64,000 bases of DNA from Novosphingobium aerophilum (GTDB lineage: Bacteria; Pseudomonadota; Alphaproteobacteria; Sphingomonadales; Sphingomonadaceae), in the NCBI RefSeq assembly GCF_014230305.1, contig NZ_JACLAU010000012.1:1-64000 (forward strand). The letters are read 5' to 3'. Positions 62,669-64,000 of this stretch are shown in pieces. The translations under genes and the position numbers were made by a program. The notes beneath the pieces were generated by a model, which did not search any database, had not been told where the DNA came from, and saw only the letters and a program-made list of their open reading frames with translations. Within the stretch, counting starts at the first letter, position 1; every line of letters begins with the position of its first letter.

Positions 62669-63445
62669 ATGGACAGCGGCGATCCACCCCACAGGGCAGG
62701 CCTCAGGCCCGCGGATATCTCATCCGCGCTGGGCTGGTGGCGCGAGGCCGGGGTCGATTTCGACTATACCGACGCGCCGATCGCCTGGCTGTCCGCCGCG
62801 ACAGACGACAGTGCGCCCCTGCCCGCCGCCCCGCGCGCCCGGGCCGAACCCGAGGCGCCGGCCGACCTGCCCACCGTGCCCTTTGGCGGAAACCGGGACG
62901 GCTGGCCGGGCTCCCTCGCCGATTTCCCTACCTGGTGGCTGACCGAGCCCACCCTGGACGAAGGCCAGGCGGGACAGCGCGTGCCGCCGCGCGGTGCGGC
63001 CGGGGCCGCGCTGATGGTGATCGTGCCGCAGCCCGAGGCGGAGGATGCCGGACATCTGCTTGGGGGAACCGAAGGGCGCCTGCTGGAGGCGATGTTCGCC
63101 GCCATGGGGCTGGACGCGACCCGGGTCTATGTCGCCTCGGCCCTGCCCCGGCACACCCCCCTGGCCGATTGGTCGGGGCTGGCGGCGCGCGGGGCCGGCG
63201 CGGTCCTGTCCCACCACATCGGCCTGGTCGCACCCGAACGCCTGCTGGTGTTCGGCAGCACCATCCTGCCGCTGCTTGGCCACGATCCAACGCATAGCGC
63301 TCAAACTTTACGCGCATTTAACCATGAAGGGCGAAGCGTGCCGCTGCTGGCCGCCCGCGACCTTGGCGCGCTCCTCGCGCGCCCGGCATGGAAGAGCGGA
63401 TTCTGGCGGACCTGGTTGGACTGGACGGGACAAGAACGCACGTGA
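62669..63445 (+). CDS. Uracil-DNA-glycosylase-like protein without Fe-S cysteines
   Basis: The 258-residue product from ATG 62669 has a C-terminal half resembling the family 4/5 uracil-DNA glycosylase fold: AALMVIVPQPEAEDAGHLL, EGRLLEAMFAAMGLDATRVYVASALPRHTP and LLVFGSTILPLLGHD. The GExPG motif 1 and all cysteines are absent, so it cannot hold the usual [4Fe-4S] cluster, and the catalytic role is doubtful. The N-terminal 90 residues are Pro/Ala-rich (AAPRARAEPEAPADLP). Related genes in sphingomonads carry the same annotation, as far as I recall. It overlaps the start of the transglycosylase by GTGA. Confidence 0.65.
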   Translation: MDSGDPPHRAGLRPADISSALGWWREAGVDFDYTDAPIAWLSAATDDSAPLPAAPRARAEPEAPADLPTVPFGGNRDGWPGSLADFPTWWLTEPTLDEGQAGQRVPPRGAAGAALMVIVPQPEAEDAGHLLGGTEGRLLEAMFAAMGLDATRVYVASALPRHTPLADWSGLAARGAGAVLSHHIGLVAPERLLVFGSTILPLLGHDPTHSAQTLRAFNHEGRSVPLLAARDLGALLARPAWKSGFWRTWLDWTGQERT

Positions 63446-64000
63446 CATCGGCATGGGCCTCCAGCACGAAGACCATCGCGCGCGCCTGCGCCGCGGCGGT
63501 TCTGGCGGCCGCCTGCCTGCCCGCTCCGGCCAGCGCCAACAGCGCCGCGGTCGACTATTTCCGCAACCGCGCCGACCGCACGGCGGTTCCCACCCTGCTG
63601 ACCCAGGACGAGCGGACCTATTACAAGGACCTGTTCGGCGCGATCGAGCACCAGGACTGGACCAAGGTCCAGACCCTGCTGCAGGCCCGCCCCGATGGCC
63701 CGCTGCACCTGGTCGCCCGCGCCGAATACTACCTTGACGCCAAGAGCCCACGGATCGACCTGCCCGCCCTGACCGACTGGCTGGGCAAGGGCGCCGGCCT
63801 GCCGCAGGCCGAACAGATCGCGGCGCTGGCCACCAAGCGGGGCGCCACCGCCGTGCCGGCGCTGCCCGCCGCCCAGCCGCTCTACAGCCTGCCGACCAGC
63901 CAGAAACGGGTGCGCCCGCGCGACACCAACGACGGGACCATGCCCGCGCTGGTCGCCAGCAGCATCCAGGACAAGATCAAGGCCGATGATCCGTCGGGCG
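63442..64000 (+). CDS. Lytic transglycosylase, N-terminal part (runs off the window)
   Basis: The frame from GTG 63442 (overlapping the preceding stop) remains open to the window end. A signal peptide (ARACAAAVLAAACLPAPASA) is followed by an alpha-helical region (LLTQDERTYYKDLFGAIEHQDW, LVARAEYYLDAKSPRIDLPALTDWL) that matches the superhelical U-domain of Slt-type soluble lytic transglycosylases of sphingomonads. These cut peptidoglycan glycan strands in the periplasm. The catalytic SLT domain would lie beyond the window, so the call is provisional. Confidence 0.7.
   Translation, partial: MTSAWASSTKTIARACAAAVLAAACLPAPASANSAAVDYFRNRADRTAVPTLLTQDERTYYKDLFGAIEHQDWTKVQTLLQARPDGPLHLVARAEYYLDAKSPRIDLPALTDWLGKGAGLPQAEQIAALATKRGATAVPALPAAQPLYSLPTSQKRVRPRDTNDGTMPALVASSIQDKIKADDPSG

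Noticed and set aside
1..64000. CRISPR arrays, prophage or defence-island genes
   Set aside because: No regularly spaced direct repeats, cas genes, phage structural genes or known defence families were seen; DUF559 alone does not make a defence system.

Overview
The window is high-GC chromosomal DNA from an alphaproteobacterium, most likely a member of the Sphingomonadales (Sphingomonas/Novosphingobium-like). The main supports are a two-piece, permuted tmRNA gene encoding the tag ANDNEALALAA, the infA-maf-RNase E/G-like-yacG order, a carboxyspermidine-type polyamine gene set, a short-chain-fatty-acyl-regulator (ScfR/RamB-like) gene divergent from a long-form isocitrate lyase, and several intergenic inverted-repeat elements. 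This taxonomic call is inference from gene content and sequence style; no database search was run.

Layout, left to right. 1-1000: the end of an IS5-family insertion sequence lies against a fragment of a matrixin/serralysin-like gene, followed by a non-coding stretch with an inverted-repeat element. 1-12 kb: mfd, then polysaccharide genes (pyruvyl-transferase family, two GT2 glycosyltransferases), a decayed cupin-like remnant, a small acidic protein, uvrC, and a polyprenyl-phosphate sugar transferase. 12-26 kb: a membrane-anchored PilZ protein, a TonB-dependent receptor, the infA cluster, tRNA-Phe(GAA), a DUF393/ABC1-kinase pair, a small secreted protein, a PAP2-family protein, a chemoreceptor gene split by an in-frame TAA, and an OprB-like porin. 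26-31 kb: ssrA, mscL, a lemA/TPM/TPM cluster, a Nudix hydrolase, a LacI regulator and a CitE-like lyase. 31-43 kb: a glycogen/alpha-glucan locus with a GH13 glucosidase divergent from glgP-glgB-glgC-glgA-glgX. 43-48.6 kb: an ECF sigma/anti-sigma pair, a Gly-rich repeat protein, and aceA divergent from its probable regulator, with three copies of a half-site in the promoter gap. 48.6-54 kb: ornithine-decarboxylase-family enzyme, carboxynorspermidine decarboxylase and carboxynorspermidine dehydrogenase (alternative spermidine route), then two tandem MAPEG genes. 54-64 kb: an RNA methyltransferase, nnr, ilvD, an N-formylglutamate amidohydrolase family gene, ispE, a DUF559 gene framed by near-identical inverted repeats, ETF-QO, a uracil-DNA-glycosylase-like protein without cysteines, and the start of a lytic transglycosylase.

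Most of the window is ordinary chromosomal housekeeping. The signals most worth a second look are the DUF559 gene enclosed in 48-bp inverted repeats whose left arm supplies the ispE ribosome-binding site, the three-half-site operator between aceA and the ScfR-like gene, the nonsense-split chemoreceptor, and the Gly-rich repeat protein beside the ECF sigma pair. I found no CRISPR array, prophage, or convincing undescribed defence system.
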